Shown: in pieces, positions 1 to 8,467 of the stretch | Position numbering within the stretch: the first letter of the stretch is position 1 | Layout of the letters: each line of letters begins with the position of its first letter | NCBI GenBank assembly: GCA_018261895.1 | Contig: JAGTRT010000011.1 | Span: 55,053-119,052 of the forward strand | Length of the DNA: 64,000 nt | Source of the DNA: Pseudomonadota bacterium | Lineage (GTDB): Bacteria > Pseudomonadota > Gammaproteobacteria > Burkholderiales > Rhodocyclaceae | Direction of reading: 5' to 3' | Translations under genes and position numbers: made by a program | The notes under the pieces: model-generated | Told to the model about the DNA's origin: nothing | Database searches by the model: none | The model's input: the letters and a program-made list of their open reading frames with translations, nothing else

Positions 1-2650
1 TGGCGAGGAAGGGCAGGCGGCTGCCAAAGCGTCGCAAGAGGACCGTCGAGTCGATTTGCGGGATCGCCGACAGGCCGGCCACGAAAGCACGATCAACCTC
101 AACCGGATTGGGCGGCGCCAACGGCAGCGCGGCCAGCCCGCGCCAATAGGGCTGCACCATGGCCAGCAGCTCTTCCGGCTCGAAGGGCTTCGTGATGTAG
201 CCATTCACCCCTTTGACCAGGCCTTCCTGCGTTGAGCTACCGGCCACATTGGCCGTCATCGCGATGATCGGCAGGTCGTGGAAGCGATCCTCGTCGCGTA
301 GACGGCGCGTCGCTTCACGGCCATCCATCACCGGCATTTCCAGGTCCATGAGGACAAGCGCGTAGTGCTCAGCCCCCTCCACCTGCAAACGCTCAATGGC
401 AACCTTGCCGTTCGCCGCGACGTCGACGCTGGCCCCCCAGCCGCGGAGGATTTCCCCGGCCACCTGCTGGTTGAGTTCGTTGTCCTCGACCAGCAGGATC
501 GACATGCCTTGCAGGCAACCCGGATGCGGAACGAATTGATCCGGCCGCAGTGCCGGATCGGCCATGGCCAGTTCGGAACAGAAAATCCGGCGCAGTACGC
601 TGGGCAGCAGCGGCTTCTGGACGACATCCGTGACGCCGGCATGGTCGACCTCATGGCGCAACAGGGAGGCATCCGAGACGGACACCACCAGCGTTTTCTC
701 GGGCAAGGCAATTCCCCGCGAACGGAGGGCTTCGATCAGTTCGCCACCGGACAGATCCGGCATCAGCCAGTCGAGCAGCATCAAGTCATAGGGCGCTTCG
801 TCACCGGCGCTGCGGGTCAGGCGGGCCAGCGCATCGAGCCCGCCCGGCGACTGCTCGACGGATGCGCAGCCCATCGCCTGCAACATGGCGGCCATGCTTT
901 CCCGTGCCGGCTGATAATCGTCAACCACCAGCGCGCGGAGACAATCGATCTGGCAGCTTGCATCGCCCGTCGCCGGCGCGGTCGGATCCAGCTGCAACTG
1001 CATGGCGAAATGGAACACACTACCTTGATCAACCGTGCTTTCCACCCGAATCTCGCTCCCCATCGCCGCCAGCAGGCGTTTCGAAATGGCCAGGCCGAGC
1101 CCCGAGCCACCATAGCGCCGCGTGGTCGAGCCATCGGCCTGCGAAAATTCCTGGAAGAGACGGCCGATCTGCTCTTCGGTCATGCCGATGCCCGTGTCTT
1201 CGACGCGACAGGTAATGGTTGACGACGTCCGATCGAAGGAGCGCTCGGCCACCACAAGGCGAACATGGCCGGTTTCGGTGAATTTGACGGCATTCGACAG
1301 CAGGTTGATGAAAACCTGCCCGAGACGCAGCGGGTCGCCGATCAGATGATGCAGGTTCTTGGTCGGCTGGAAATCCAGGATCAGCTCGATCCGCTTGCCC
1401 TCGGCCTTTTGCTGGACCATGAACAGCGCGTTCTGGACAACCAGCTCGAGATCGAAGGGAACCGCCTCGAGTTCGACCTTGCCGGCTTCGATTTTCGAAA
1501 AATCGAGGACATCGTTCAGGATGCCGAGCAGCGACCGGGCAGCGTTGTGGATTTTCGACACATAGTCATGCTGGCGCGGCGACAGGCCGGACTTGAGCGC
1601 GAGGTAGGCCATGCCGAGAATGGCATTCATCGGCGTGCGGATCTCGTGGCTCATGTTGGCGAGGAAGATCGACTTGGCTTCGGCGGCCACTTCGGCTCGC
1701 GCCCTGGCCTGGCGCAGGGAGCGCTGAACCAGTTCCCGCTGCTCGATATCGGCCTCGATGGCCGCGGCCATGCTGTCGATGGTTGCCGCCAGCGATCGCA
1801 CCTCTTCGACGCCCTTGAGGTCGCCGACGCGCTCGCTGTAGGACTTCTCGGCCAGCGCCGTGGCCGTGCGATGCAGCGCGGTCAGCGGGGCCAGCAGATG
1901 TTTTTTCAGGTAGCCATAGCTGAAGACCATGACCACGCCGGCGCCAAGCAGGAGAACCAGGGCGGCGATGATCCAGCGCAGGAGGAGTTCGCCGGCCATG
2001 GTCAGGTTCTTTGTCGTACGCTGGTCGACCTGGCGGACGAGCTCGTCCACCGCGATGGCCAATTCGGCACGGAGCTTGAGATAACGCGACTCATGCAGCA
2101 GGGAGTTGGCAAATTCGCGCTCAGGCTCGGCATCGGATACGAATTCACGCTTGACCGGGTCGTACAGCCCCTGCGTGGCCGCGAAGGCGACCTGCTCGAC
2201 CTGTTTCATCTGGTCGGTGATCTGGAAAACCCGACGAAGCAGGGAAACCTCGCTCGCATCGAAGCCCAGTTTGCTGGTCTGTTCGGAGAGGGCGATACCC
2301 GGGCCGGCAGGGAGGGGGACATAAGCCATGGAGCCGCCGATCACCTGTTCCCAGTAGGTATCTGAAACAGAATCCGGCGCCCGCTTGCTCCCCTCGCGGA
2401 TGGCCAGGATGTCGTAGTAGTAGATGAGGAAGCGGGGATTGGCGGTGCTGACGTAGGAACTGACCAGCCGGCTGAGCAGGTCGACTTCATGGCGCACGGA
2501 ATTCATGAGTGCCATTGAGTCCTGGCGATGACGTGCCGCCGCGTAGGCGTCGTTGTAGGCGGACAGGGCCCCCAGCGTCGCACCGGCGATCAGGGTGAGC
2601 ACCCCGGCCAGCGCAACCAGGACGCTGAAAAATGCTTTCCGCAGGTTCAT
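1..2650 (-). CDS. hybrid sensor histidine kinase, C-terminal end beyond window
   Basis: The minus-strand frame opens with ATG at 2650 and stays open to the window edge (883 codons seen). Order of parts: membrane segment at about residues 7-29, an extracytoplasmic region of about 190 residues, a second membrane segment near 220-244, HAMP-like linker, HisKA with the phospho-acceptor motif NMSHEIRTP near residue 333, an HATPase domain (NLLSNAVKF about 448, DTGIGM about 489), a first receiver domain from about 571 (LLDWLMPD) and a second from about 715 (LMDLEMPVMDG, phospho-acceptor Asp about 767). The last visible residues resemble the start of an Hpt domain, so it is probably a BarA/EvgS-like phosphorelay kinase. 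The ligand cannot be told from sequence. It is divergent from the next gene, with a 225-bp spacer. Confidence 0.88.
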   Translation of the reverse strand, partial: MNLRKAFFSVLVALAGVLTLIAGATLGALSAYNDAYAAARHRQDSMALMNSVRHEVDLLSRLVSSYVSTANPRFLIYYYDILAIREGSKRAPDSVSDTYWEQVIGGSMAYVPLPAGPGIALSEQTSKLGFDASEVSLLRRVFQITDQMKQVEQVAFAATQGLYDPVKREFVSDAEPEREFANSLLHESRYLKLRAELAIAVDELVRQVDQRTTKNLTMAGELLLRWIIAALVLLLGAGVVMVFSYGYLKKHLLAPLTALHRTATALAEKSYSERVGDLKGVEEVRSLAATIDSMAAAIEADIEQRELVQRSLRQARARAEVAAEAKSIFLANMSHEIRTPMNAILGMAYLALKSGLSPRQHDYVSKIHNAARSLLGILNDVLDFSKIEAGKVELEAVPFDLELVVQNALFMVQQKAEGKRIELILDFQPTKNLHHLIGDPLRLGQVFINLLSNAVKFTETGHVRLVVAERSFDRTSSTITCRVEDTGIGMTEEQIGRLFQEFSQADGSTTRRYGGSGLGLAISKRLLAAMGSEIRVESTVDQGSVFHFAMQLQLDPTAPATGDASCQIDCLRALVVDDYQPARESMAAMLQAMGCASVEQSPGGLDALARLTRSAGDEAPYDLMLLDWLMPDLSGGELIEALRSRGIALPEKTLVVSVSDASLLRHEVDHAGVTDVVQKPLLPSVLRRIFCSELAMADPALRPDQFVPHPGCLQGMSILLVEDNELNQQVAGEILRGWGASVDVAANGKVAIERLQVEGAEHYALVLMDLEMPVMDGREATRRLRDEDRFHDLPIIAMTANVAGSSTQEGLVKGVNGYITKPFEPEELLAMVQPYWRGLAALPLAPPNPVEVDRAFVAGLSAIPQIDSTVLLRRFGSRLPFLA

Positions 2651-2875
2651 TTCAGCAAAACACACCAAGGCATGGTGACGCCCCTTCAATTCTTCGCAGC
2701 AAAGACAATGGCATTGAGCGCTTGAATGCCTCTCCTGCCAACAGATTGTCCCCTTTGCATAATATTCCAGTTTGCATAAATTTGGGAAAATTGATCGCCC
2801 TCGTTGCAGACATTGATTGGTCTATGGCGGTCTATCGTTCAAAATAGCGGCATTCGCCGCCCATCCCTTAGGTCC

Positions 2876-3463
2876 ATGGACAATCTGATCAAGGATACCG
2901 CAACGCTGGAACTGTTCTGCTGGCTTGAGCCCGGTGCCGAGCTGCCGGGCTGGGACATCCTGAAAGGCAGTCCTTTCGGCGGTACGCTGGCGGCCCCCGA
3001 AGGCGGCGCCCCCACGCCGGGCGATCAGCTGCTGTCGGTGCAGAACTATTTTGCCGAATATCACCTCGAGTATTTCCGGCAACGGCGCTACAACCACTTC
3101 CCGAGCCGCCTGCACGCCTTGCTGCAGTTTGCCACGCGCACCGATGCGACGACCTTCCGCCTCAAGCACCCGCAAAAGGTCTTCGGCAAGAACCTGGCCT
3201 GTTCGCGCACTAAGGGCGCCTACATCTGCTCCTTCCACGACGCCAGCTGGCTGGATTACTTGCGCCTGCCCCACAACTTGTCGCTCAGCGCGCTCGACGA
3301 AGTCGCCGAACACTACTGGTCGGGACGCACGGTCGAAGAGATCGGCCTGACCTTCATGAATGAACCGTGGCAGGAACCTCCGGTCATCGAAGCACTCTAC
3401 CAAGGGGCGCTCGAACCGGTCTGGGGCCACGAACAATCCGGCTGGCTGCCCGGCTTCCGATAG
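2876..3463 (+). CDS. conserved hypothetical protein (possibly DUF2441-like)
   Basis: A 195-residue soluble protein. I prefer the ATG at 2876 (MDNLIKDT) over an upstream ATG at 2804, because the extra N-terminal residues look like translated spacer. The middle (YHLEYFRQRRYNHFPSRL then FATRTDA) resembles the DUF2441 type of small phage or bacterial proteins, where a short Pro-Ser-Arg-Leu segment precedes a strand-rich half. This is a weak impression from memory, not a search. There is no signal peptide, membrane segment or recognisable catalytic motif. It ends 8 bp before the adaptor gene, so it may be co-transcribed with the exporter, but no functional link is evident. Confidence 0.6.
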   Translation: MDNLIKDTATLELFCWLEPGAELPGWDILKGSPFGGTLAAPEGGAPTPGDQLLSVQNYFAEYHLEYFRQRRYNHFPSRLHALLQFATRTDATTFRLKHPQKVFGKNLACSRTKGAYICSFHDASWLDYLRLPHNLSLSALDEVAEHYWSGRTVEEIGLTFMNEPWQEPPVIEALYQGALEPVWGHEQSGWLPGFR

Positions 3464-3471
3464 GAAACACC

Positions 3472-4626
3472 ATGCGTCGCATTGCCATCATCCTCGCTGT
3501 CATCGTCGTCATCGGCCTTGGCCTGTACGCCGCCACCCGGCCGAAGCCGCTGCCTGTCGTGCTCAAGGAGGTCGCCGAGGGCAAGGTCGAAGCCACGCTG
3601 GCCAACACCCGGGCCGGGACGGTCGAGGCCTGCCAGCGCACCAAGCTGTCGACGATCATCGGCGGGCGGATCGAGTACCTCGGCGTTAAGGAAGGCGACA
3701 AGGTTAAGAAGGGGCAACTGCTGCTCAAGCTGTGGAACGACGACCAGCAGGCCAATGCAGCGCTGGCCCAGGCGCAGATCACGCTGAGCGCCAAACGCAG
3801 CGAAGAAGTCTGCATTGCTGCGGTCAACGCCGAAAAAGAGGCAAAACGACAATCCGACCTGCGTGCCAGGGGCTTCGTCTCGACCAGCCGGGAAGAGGCA
3901 GCCCGCACCGACGCCGAGGTCCGCCGCGCCAGTTGCAACACGGCCAAGGCCGACATCGCGCAGGCCGAGGCCAAGTTCAAGGCGACCCGCATCGAGCAGG
4001 GCCGCGTCGCGCTTTATGCGCCCTTCGACGGCACGGTCGCCAAGATCGTCGGCGAACTCGGTGAATATTCGACGCCATCGCCCCCCGGCGTGCCGACGCC
4101 GCCGGCCATCGATCTGATCGACGATTCCTGCCTCTACGTCAAGGCGCCGATGGACGAGGTCGACGCGCCGAAGATCCAGATCGGCCAACCGGTGCGCATC
4201 ACGCTCGACGCCCTGCCCGGCAAGACGCTTCCCGGCAAGGTCCGCCGTGTCGCGCCCTATGTTTCCGCCGTGGAAAAGCAGGCGCGGACGGTCGATATCG
4301 AGGTTGATTTCGAGAAGCCGGCCGAGGCGGGCAAGCTGCTCGTCGGCTACAGCGCCGACGTCGAGATCGTCCTGGCCGGCCGCGACAAGGTGCTGCGCAT
4401 CCCGACCGCCGCCATTCAGGAAGGCGGCAAGGTGCTGGTCTTCAACGCCGACAGCGGCAAGCTCGAAGAACGGCTGATCAAGGCCGGGCTGGCCAACTGG
4501 GAGTACACCGAGGTGGTCGAAGGCCTGAACGCCGGCGAACGCATTGTCACCTCGCTCGACAAGGAAGGCGTAAAAGCCGGCGCCAAGGTGACGCCGGACG
4601 AAAAAGCCCAGGCCAAGGCGAAGTAG
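3472..4626 (+). CDS. periplasmic adaptor (HlyD/MacA-like membrane fusion protein)
   Basis: A 384-residue protein starting at ATG 3472, eight bases after the previous stop. One N-terminal membrane anchor (IAIILAVIVVIGLGLYAA) is followed by a lipoyl/biotinyl-like half motif (GRIEYLGVKEGDKVKKGQLLLKL), a long Ala/Glu/Lys-rich coiled-coil hairpin (about residues 85-170), the returning lipoyl half (LYAPFDGTVAKIVGELGE), and a beta-barrel and membrane-proximal domain (RIPTAAIQEGGKVLVF). This is the standard order of MacA-type adaptors that bridge an inner-membrane ABC exporter and an outer-membrane duct. The ATPase and two permeases follow directly, so it is the adaptor of that system. The substrate is unknown. 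No outer-membrane TolC-like gene is in view. Confidence 0.88.
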   Translation: MRRIAIILAVIVVIGLGLYAATRPKPLPVVLKEVAEGKVEATLANTRAGTVEACQRTKLSTIIGGRIEYLGVKEGDKVKKGQLLLKLWNDDQQANAALAQAQITLSAKRSEEVCIAAVNAEKEAKRQSDLRARGFVSTSREEAARTDAEVRRASCNTAKADIAQAEAKFKATRIEQGRVALYAPFDGTVAKIVGELGEYSTPSPPGVPTPPAIDLIDDSCLYVKAPMDEVDAPKIQIGQPVRITLDALPGKTLPGKVRRVAPYVSAVEKQARTVDIEVDFEKPAEAGKLLVGYSADVEIVLAGRDKVLRIPTAAIQEGGKVLVFNADSGKLEERLIKAGLANWEYTEVVEGLNAGERIVTSLDKEGVKAGAKVTPDEKAQAKAK

Positions 4627-4630
4627 GCGC

Positions 4631-5344
4631 ATGGCGCTGATCGAACTCTCCGGCATCGAGCGCCGCTTCCTGCTCGGCGACACGACCGTCCACGCGCTGG
4701 CCGGGCTGAACCTGCAGATAGCCGCCGGCGAATACGTCGCCGTGATGGGCCCGTCCGGCTCCGGAAAATCGACGCTGCTCAACCTGCTCGGCCTGCTCGA
4801 CCGCCCGAACGAAGGCACTTACAAGCTCGAAGGCCGCGACGTCACGACGCTTTCGCCGGACGAGCAGGCGACCGTGCGCAGCACGCGCATCGGCTTCGTT
4901 TTCCAGAGCTTCCACCTCGTGCCGCGCCTGACGGCTGCCGAGAACATCGCGCTGCCGATGACGCTGGCCGGCATCCCGGCGGCCGAGCGCAACAAGCGAG
5001 TCGCCTTGGCTCTCCAGGATTTCGGCCTGGAAAACCGCGCCGACCACAAGCCGGACCAGCTTTCCGGCGGCCAGCGCCAGCGCGTCGCCATCGCCCGCGC
5101 CACGATCATGCAGCCGCCGCTCATCCTGGCCGACGAGCCGACCGGCAACCTCGACCGCCACACCGGCGAGGAGGTCGTCAATCTGCTCGAAGCCCTCAAC
5201 GCCAAGGGGGTCACGCTCATCGTCGTCACCCACGATCAGGGCATGGGCGCCCGTGCCCGGCGCCAGCTGGTCATGGAGGACGGTCGCCTGAAGTCGGATT
5301 CGACCGCCGCCGACATTTCCAATTTGGGCAAAATTTCCGGTTGA
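4631..5344 (+). CDS. ABC transporter ATP-binding protein (MacB/LolD type)
   Basis: A 237-residue ATPase of the LolD/MacB/FtsE class. Walker A is [12 protein letters not shown] (about residue 40), the signature is [14 protein letters not shown] (about 140), Walker B is LILADEPTGNLD, and a switch His follows in VVTHDQ. It starts 4 bp after the adaptor stop, so it is translationally linked. The last eight or so codons and the TGA stop lie inside a copy of the dispersed repeat (5315-5352): the frame reads NLGKISG and stops on the TGA of the repeat core GGTTGACC. The natural C-terminus has therefore probably been replaced or extended by the element. It powers the two permeases encoded downstream. 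Confidence 0.93.
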   Translation: MALIELSGIERRFLLGDTTVHALAGLNLQIAAGEYVAVMGPSGSGKSTLLNLLGLLDRPNEGTYKLEGRDVTTLSPDEQATVRSTRIGFVFQSFHLVPRLTAAENIALPMTLAGIPAAERNKRVALALQDFGLENRADHKPDQLSGGQRQRVAIARATIMQPPLILADEPTGNLDRHTGEEVVNLLEALNAKGVTLIVVTHDQGMGARARRQLVMEDGRLKSDSTAADISNLGKISG

Positions 5345-5352
5345 CCGTGAAA
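5315..5352 (-). repeat. dispersed two-palindrome repeat, copy a
   Basis: Near-consensus copy in minus orientation: AATTTGGGCAAAATTTCC followed by GGTTGACCGTGAAAA. It covers the 3' end of the ABC ATPase gene and provides its TGA stop codon (5342-5344). Confidence 0.85.
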
Positions 5353-5379
5353 ATGCCTCCGCGCCATGTACAACTCCCC

Positions 5380-5484
5380 GTCATTCCCGTGGCCTCGACA
5401 CGCCCGGGACTCCGCTTCGCGGCGGGCGAAACGGGAATCCATGCTGGATCAAACCGCCTGGATTCCCGCCTGCGCGGGAATGAC
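5380..5484. repeat. dRS3-like intergenic repeat with 10-bp inverted ends
   Basis: A 105-bp element between the ATPase and first permease genes. Its ends are perfect inverted repeats, GTCATTCCCG (5380-5389) and CGGGAATGAC (5475-5484). A nested inverted pair GGGAATCCA (5433-5441) and TGGATTCCC (5459-5467) sits inside. The right end contains ATTCCCGCCTGCGCGGGAAT (5462-5481), which fits the ATTCCC-N8-GGGAAT pattern of the neisserial dRS3 repeat. Similar repeats occur in many proteobacteria. Here it breaks an otherwise tightly packed operon. Confidence 0.85.
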
Positions 5485-5498
5485 CAGCGGGCCTGATC

Positions 5499-6707
5499 AT
5501 GCGCCTGACCGACACCCTGCGCTTCGCCCGCGACGCCGCCACCGGTTACCCGATGCGCACGACGCTCTCGGTACTCGCCATGTCGATCGGCGTCGCCGCC
5601 GTCGTCATCCTCACGGCGCTCGGCGACGGCGCCCGACGCTACGTCGTCGGCCAGTTCTCCTCGCTCGGCACCAACCTCGTCATCGTCCTGCCCGGCCGCT
5701 CCGGCACCGGCGGCTTCAATCCCGCCAACGCCATCACCACCACGCCGCGCGACCTGACCATCGACGACGCCGGCAGCCTGCGCCGCCTGCCTACCGTGCG
5801 CCGCGTCGCCCCGCTCGCCGTCGGCACCTCGGAAATCGCCTTCGGCGGCAAGCTGCGCGAAGTCATGGTCGCCGGCTCGACGGCCGAATTCATCCCGATC
5901 CGCAATTTCACCGTCGCCCAGGGCCAGGCGCTGCCCGAAGAGGACTGGAATCGCGGCTCGTCGGTCGCCGTCATCGGCGCCAAGATCCGCGAGGAAATGT
6001 TCGGCGCCAACCCGGCCATCGGCCAGCTCGTGCGCGTCGGCGACCGGCGGCTGCGCGTCATCGGCGTCCTCGGCTCGACCGGCCAGGGGCTGGGCATGAA
6101 CACTGACGAACTGGTCATCGTGCCCGTCTCGCTGGCCCAGGCCATGTTCAATTCGAACACCCTGTTCCGCATCCTGATCGAGGCCAACAACCGCGACGCC
6201 ATCCCGGGCGCCAAGGAACAGGTGATGGAAACGCTCAAGCAGCGCCACCGCGGCGAGGAGGACGTCACCGTCATCACCCAGGACGCCGTGCTGGCCACCT
6301 TCGACAAGCTGCTCGGCGCGCTGACCCTGGCCGTGGCCGGCATCGCCGCGATCAGCCTGGCCGTCGCCGGCATCCTCGTCATGAACGTCATGCTCGTCGC
6401 CGTCACCCAGCGCACCGGCGAAATCGGGCTACTGAAGGCGCTTGGCGCCACTTCCCGGAGCATCCGCCTCGCCTTCCTGGCCGAAGCGGCCATGCTCTCC
6501 GCCGTCGGCGCCCTCGTCGGCTACCTGCTCGGCCAGCTCGGCGCCTTCGCGCTGCGCCAGTTCTTCCCGGTCTTCCCGGCCTATCCGCCCGACTGGGCGG
6601 TCATTGCCGGCCTGAGCACGGCGCTCGCCACCGGCCTCATCTTCGGCGTCATGCCCGCCCGCCGCGCCGCGAGGCTCGATCCGGTTCAGGCGTTGATGAA
6701 ACACTAG
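5499..6707 (+). CDS. ABC transporter permease, MacB/FtsX type (first)
   Basis: A 402-residue inner-membrane permease. N-terminal membrane segment at about residues 22-45 (TLSVLAMSIGVAAVVILTALG), then a periplasmic MacB-PCD-like domain of about 220 residues, then three membrane segments making the FtsX domain, with the family motif QRTGEIGLLKALGATSRSIRLAFLAEA on the cytoplasmic loop and the ending PARRAARLDPVQAL. The start at ATG 5499 lies directly behind the dRS3-like repeat. It ends 2 bp before the second permease, so the pair very likely forms a heterodimeric channel driven by the upstream ATPase. Substrate unknown. Confidence 0.92.
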   Translation: MRLTDTLRFARDAATGYPMRTTLSVLAMSIGVAAVVILTALGDGARRYVVGQFSSLGTNLVIVLPGRSGTGGFNPANAITTTPRDLTIDDAGSLRRLPTVRRVAPLAVGTSEIAFGGKLREVMVAGSTAEFIPIRNFTVAQGQALPEEDWNRGSSVAVIGAKIREEMFGANPAIGQLVRVGDRRLRVIGVLGSTGQGLGMNTDELVIVPVSLAQAMFNSNTLFRILIEANNRDAIPGAKEQVMETLKQRHRGEEDVTVITQDAVLATFDKLLGALTLAVAGIAAISLAVAGILVMNVMLVAVTQRTGEIGLLKALGATSRSIRLAFLAEAAMLSAVGALVGYLLGQLGAFALRQFFPVFPAYPPDWAVIAGLSTALATGLIFGVMPARRAARLDPVQALMKH

Positions 6708-6709
6708 CC

Positions 6710-7909
6710 ATGCTCGCCGCCGACGCCCTCCAGCTCGCCATCCGCGCCATCACCGCCCAGCGCCTGCGCAGCTTTTTGACGCTGCTCGGCATCGCCGTCG
6801 GCATCGCGGCCGTCATCCTGCTCACCTCGATCGGCGAGGGCATCCATCGTTTCGTCCTCGGCGAATTCACCCAGTTCGGCACCAATGTCATCACCATCGC
6901 CCCAGGCAAGACCAAGACTGGCGGCTCGCCGTCTGGCCTGCCTTCGAGCGCCCGGCCGCTGTCGCTCGACGACGCCAAGTCGCTCGAGCGCCTGCCGCAC
7001 GTCGTCGCCGTCACGCCCAATGTGCGCGGCAATGCCGAGGTCGAGGGCAACGGCCGGACACGCCGCACCCTGATCTACGGCGTGAATTCCAAATTACCGC
7101 AAATTTTCCGGTCGACCGTGCAAAGTGGCCAGTTCCTGCCGGCCGACGACGAAACCAGCGCCCGCGCCTTCGTCGTCCTCGGCGCCAAGCTCAAGAACGA
7201 GCTGTTCGGCAGCGAGAACCCGCTCGGCCAGCGCCTGCGCATCGGCGGCCTGCATTTCCGGGTGATCGGCGTCATGGCGCCGAAGGGCCAGTTCCTCGGC
7301 ATCGACCTCGACGACACGGCCTTCATCCCGGCCGCCCGCGGCCAGGAATTGTTCAATCGCGAAGGCGTCGATGAAATCAACATCGCCGCCGAGGAAGGCG
7401 TCCCCTCGGCCCTCATCGCGGCGCGCCTGAAAACCCACCTGATCGACCGGCACGGCCGCGAGGATTTCACCATCGTGACCCAGGAAGAGATGCTCAAGAC
7501 GCTGTCGAACATCCTCAACGTCCTGACCATGGCCGTCGGTGCGCTCGGCGGCATTTCGCTGCTGGTCGGTGGCGTCGGCATCGTCACCATCATGACCATC
7601 GCCGTAACCGAGCGCACCGGCGAAATCGGCCTGCTCGTCGCCCTCGGCGCACCGCGGCGGACCATTCTCGCGCTCTTTCTCGGCGAAGCCGTGGCGCTCT
7701 CGGCGCTCGGCGGGCTGTTCGGGCTCATCCTCGGCTTCGGCCTGGCCCAGCTCATCCACCTCGCCCTGCCCGCGTTGCCGGTGCACACGCCACTCAGCTT
7801 CGTGCTGCTGGCCGAAGGCATCGCCATCGCCATCGGCCTCGCCGCCGGGGTGTTGCCCGCCCGCAACGCGGCCCGGCTCGACCCGGTCGACGCTCTGCGC
7901 ACCGAGTAA
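6710..7909 (+). CDS. ABC transporter permease, MacB/FtsX type (second)
   Basis: A 399-residue paralogue of the preceding permease with the same topology: one N-terminal membrane segment (FLTLLGIAVGIAAVILLTSIG), a periplasmic domain (about residues 45-260) and three C-terminal segments with VTERTGEIGLLVALGAPRRTI and PARNAARLDPVDAL. It begins 2 bp after the first permease stop. A degenerate copy of the dispersed repeat (7087-7124) is embedded in frame in the periplasmic domain, reading KLPQIFRSTVQSG. Two different half-permeases with one ATPase and one adaptor suggest a dedicated tripartite exporter. Confidence 0.92.
   Translation: MLAADALQLAIRAITAQRLRSFLTLLGIAVGIAAVILLTSIGEGIHRFVLGEFTQFGTNVITIAPGKTKTGGSPSGLPSSARPLSLDDAKSLERLPHVVAVTPNVRGNAEVEGNGRTRRTLIYGVNSKLPQIFRSTVQSGQFLPADDETSARAFVVLGAKLKNELFGSENPLGQRLRIGGLHFRVIGVMAPKGQFLGIDLDDTAFIPAARGQELFNREGVDEINIAAEEGVPSALIAARLKTHLIDRHGREDFTIVTQEEMLKTLSNILNVLTMAVGALGGISLLVGGVGIVTIMTIAVTERTGEIGLLVALGAPRRTILALFLGEAVALSALGGLFGLILGFGLAQLIHLALPALPVHTPLSFVLLAEGIAIAIGLAAGVLPARNAARLDPVDALRTE
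7087..7124 (-). repeat. dispersed two-palindrome repeat, degenerate copy b
   Basis: CCAAATTACCGCAAATTTTC followed by CGGTCGACCGTGCAAAG. Spacing and order match the family, but the core has C for T (GGTCGACC) and the GGGC centre is lost. It lies inside the second permease gene in frame. Confidence 0.55.
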
Positions 7910-7913
7910 ACAC

Positions 7914-7929
7914 CATACGCTGACGTATG
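7914..7929. promoter_or_regulatory. palindromic operator-like site upstream of the MaoC gene
   Basis: CATACG-CTGA-CGTATG is a perfect 6-bp inverted repeat around a 4-base centre, 47 bp upstream of the MaoC start and just past the permease stop. Size and position suit a TetR/MarR-type operator. The regulator is not identifiable in the window. Confidence 0.4.
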
Positions 7930-7975
7930 TTAGAGTCCCGTTTTCGCTTTCAATAACCCAACAAGGAGCCCAGCC

Positions 7976-8398
7976 ATGACGTATTACATCGACCAGCTCG
8001 AACCCGGCATGTCCGCCAGCACATCCAAGACCGTCACCGAAGCCGACATCATCCTGTTCGCCGGCATTTCGACCGACGTCAATCCGGCCCACCTCGATGA
8101 GGAATACTGCAAGGGCACGATGTTCGGCACCCGCATCGCCCACGGCATGCTGTCGGCCGGCTTCATCTCCGCCACCCTGGCCAACAAGCTGCCCGGACCC
8201 GGCACCATCTACCTGTCGCAAACCCTGAAGTTCAAGGCCCCGGTCAAGCCGGGCGACACCGTCACCGCCACCGTCACCGTGCGCGAAGTAAACGCCGCCA
8301 AGAACCGCGTGATTCTCGACACCGTGTGCACCGTCGCCGGCAAGCCCGTGATCGAAGGCGAATGCCTGATGATGCCGCCGGTTCGCCCCGCCGCCTGA
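7976..8398 (+). CDS. phaJ: MaoC-like (R)-specific enoyl-CoA hydratase
   Basis: A 140-residue single hot-dog-fold protein. The hydratase signature is clear: STDVNPAHLDEEYCKGTMF followed by RIAHGMLSAGFIS, with catalytic Asp34 and His39. The family hydrates trans-2-enoyl-CoA to (R)-3-hydroxyacyl-CoA, often to feed polyhydroxyalkanoate synthesis, hence the symbol phaJ. Fatty-acid or propionate side roles are equally possible. AAGGAG precedes the ATG. It stands alone between the exporter operon and a bidirectional terminator, with its own palindromic site upstream, so it is probably a single-gene transcription unit. Confidence 0.85.
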   Translation: MTYYIDQLEPGMSASTSKTVTEADIILFAGISTDVNPAHLDEEYCKGTMFGTRIAHGMLSAGFISATLANKLPGPGTIYLSQTLKFKAPVKPGDTVTATVTVREVNAAKNRVILDTVCTVAGKPVIEGECLMMPPVRPAA

Positions 8399-8412
8399 TC
8401 GCGCTGAACTAC

Positions 8413-8456
8413 ATAAAAAAACGCCGGCCCGGTGAATAACCGGCCGGCGTTTTTCT
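8413..8456. terminator. bidirectional rho-independent terminator (phaJ / rluF)
   Basis: A-tract, GC-rich hairpin ACGCCGGCC(C)GGT-gaat-AACCGGCCGGCGT, then a T-tract. It lies between convergent genes and can serve both strands. Confidence 0.9.
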
Positions 8457-8467
8457 TGGTCCGGTGC

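Noticed and set aside
2804..2875. Upstream start for the hypothetical gene at 2876.
   Set aside because: The added 24 residues are unlike the rest, and a start at 2876 follows the promoter region better.
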